Assembly (NCBI GenBank): GCA_002714565.1 | Contig: PAXU01000047.1 | Span: 22,579-28,488 of the forward strand | Direction of reading: 5' to 3' | Length of the DNA stretch: 5,910 bases | Source of the DNA: Rhodopirellula sp. | GTDB taxonomy: Bacteria > Planctomycetota > Planctomycetia > Pirellulales > Pirellulaceae | Shown: positions 5,660 through 5,910 of the stretch, one piece after another | Layout: each line of letters begins with the position of its first letter | Position numbering within the stretch: the first letter of the stretch is position 1 | Notes under the pieces: generated by a model | The model's database searches: none | The model's input: only the letters and a program-made list of their open reading frames with translations | Told to the model about the DNA's origin: nothing | Program-made: the position numbers and the translations under genes

Positions 5660-5683
5660 CCATGGATGGATCCACGGATGGAT
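5660..5683 (+). repeat. 12-bp tandem duplication at the start of the downstream gene
   Basis: CCATGGATGGAT (5660-5671) is followed immediately by CCACGGATGGAT (5672-5683), 11 of 12 bases identical. The duplication is in frame with the following gene and creates two candidate ATG starts, 5666 and 5678. Confidence 0.8.
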
Positions 5684-5910
5684 AATACGCTCTCTCGAAA
5701 AGACAAGCTTACAGGTGCGACGGTGCCCGTCGGTTTTGATTTCACCTGGCATATGCGCCGGCTCTGTGAACACATCTGTAATGATGTGCCGGAAATGCAT
5801 CATATCGACATGTGTCGAGTAGCGATTTCCTTCTCTCAGGCACGCAAGAGCGTCCGACATGGGTTACATGCATCCCTTACGCCCATGCGTTTTGAAGGCG
5901 GTGCTGAAAC
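5678..5910 (+). CDS. Conserved hypothetical protein, 5' part (runs off window)
   Basis: The frame stays open from 5678 through the last base, giving 77 visible codons and no stop. The peptide looks like a folded cytoplasmic protein: VGFDFTWHMRRLCEHICNDV (18-37), then HHIDMCRVAISFSQARKSVR (41-60) and HGLHASLTPMRFEGG (61-75). I cannot name the family with confidence. The HID...SFSQAR...HG...LTPMRFEGG pattern reminds me of an uncharacterised, possibly metal-dependent protein family, but no catalytic motif such as HExxH is in the visible part. There is no signal peptide or membrane segment. Start choice is uncertain: ATG 5678 has a GGA 7 nt upstream (5668-5670), while in-frame ATG 5666 has no evident Shine-Dalgarno. 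It lies beyond the terminator, so it is a separate transcription unit unrelated to the ribosomal genes. Confidence 0.65.
   Translation, partial: MDNTLSRKDKLTGATVPVGFDFTWHMRRLCEHICNDVPEMHHIDMCRVAISFSQARKSVRHGLHASLTPMRFEGGAE

Noticed and set aside
5628..5822. Forward frame of 64 codons overlapping the last gene
   Set aside because: It is in a different frame from the conserved-looking frame at 5678 and lacks family character.
5494..5860. Minus-strand frames of 93 and 74 codons at the right end
   Set aside because: They overlap the terminator and the more protein-like forward frame from 5678, and show no convincing motifs.
1..5910. CRISPR array, tRNA/rRNA gene, insertion sequence or prophage signs
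   Set aside because: No regularly spaced repeats, tRNA cloverleaf, rRNA segment, transposase or terminal inverted repeats were seen; the only repeats are inside rplQ, the short dyads, and the 12-bp duplication at 5660-5683.

Overview
The window carries the distal end of a bacterial spc/alpha ribosomal-protein gene cluster, all on the + strand: secY, adk, rpmJ, rpsM, rpsK, rpoA, rplQ. It is followed by a Rho-independent terminator and then the 5' part of an unrelated conserved gene that runs off the right edge. Gene identities rest on family motifs read directly from the translations. Several traits suggest a planctomycete-like bacterium of intermediate GC: a SecY beginning MWEKIRVIFTIPEL, a short-LID Adk, an RpsK that starts [13 protein letters not shown] and ends PKKRRV, and an enlarged L17. 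This lineage call is an inference from remembered family traits, not from a search.

Layout: 1-92 is the end of the upstream interval plus the secY leader. secY (93-1484) encodes the translocon channel. adk (1548-2153, GTG start) encodes a short-type adenylate kinase. After a 139-nt gap with a good sigma-70-like promoter, rpmJ (2293-2409; L36, 38 aa), rpsM (2486-2869; S13), rpsK (2945-3325; S11), rpoA (3435-4427; RNA polymerase alpha) and rplQ (4517-5458; L17) follow. A GC-rich hairpin plus T-tract at 5529-5556 closes the unit. From 5557 there is a possible extended -10 promoter, then an open frame from 5678 to the window end.

Compared with the classical order secY-adk-map-infA-rpmJ-rpsM-rpsK-rpsD-rpoA-rplQ, this locus lacks map, infA and rpsD. 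The genes supply protein export (SecY), adenylate homeostasis (Adk), parts of both ribosomal subunits (L36, L17; S13, S11) and the RNA polymerase assembly scaffold, so the cluster couples translation, transcription and secretion capacity. None of the genes overlap. Every gap is 63-139 nt, and most gaps hold a recognisable inverted repeat.

The most unusual points are: (1) an L17 of 313 aa with two internal insertions and a C-terminal tail of about 131 residues without any K, R or H, partly built from four perfect 15-bp repeats; (2) two mutually exclusive RNA pairings around the rplQ ribosome binding site; (3) hairpins at the rpmJ stop codon, after rpsM and after secY; (4) a partial conserved gene at the right edge whose start region is a 12-bp tandem duplication.
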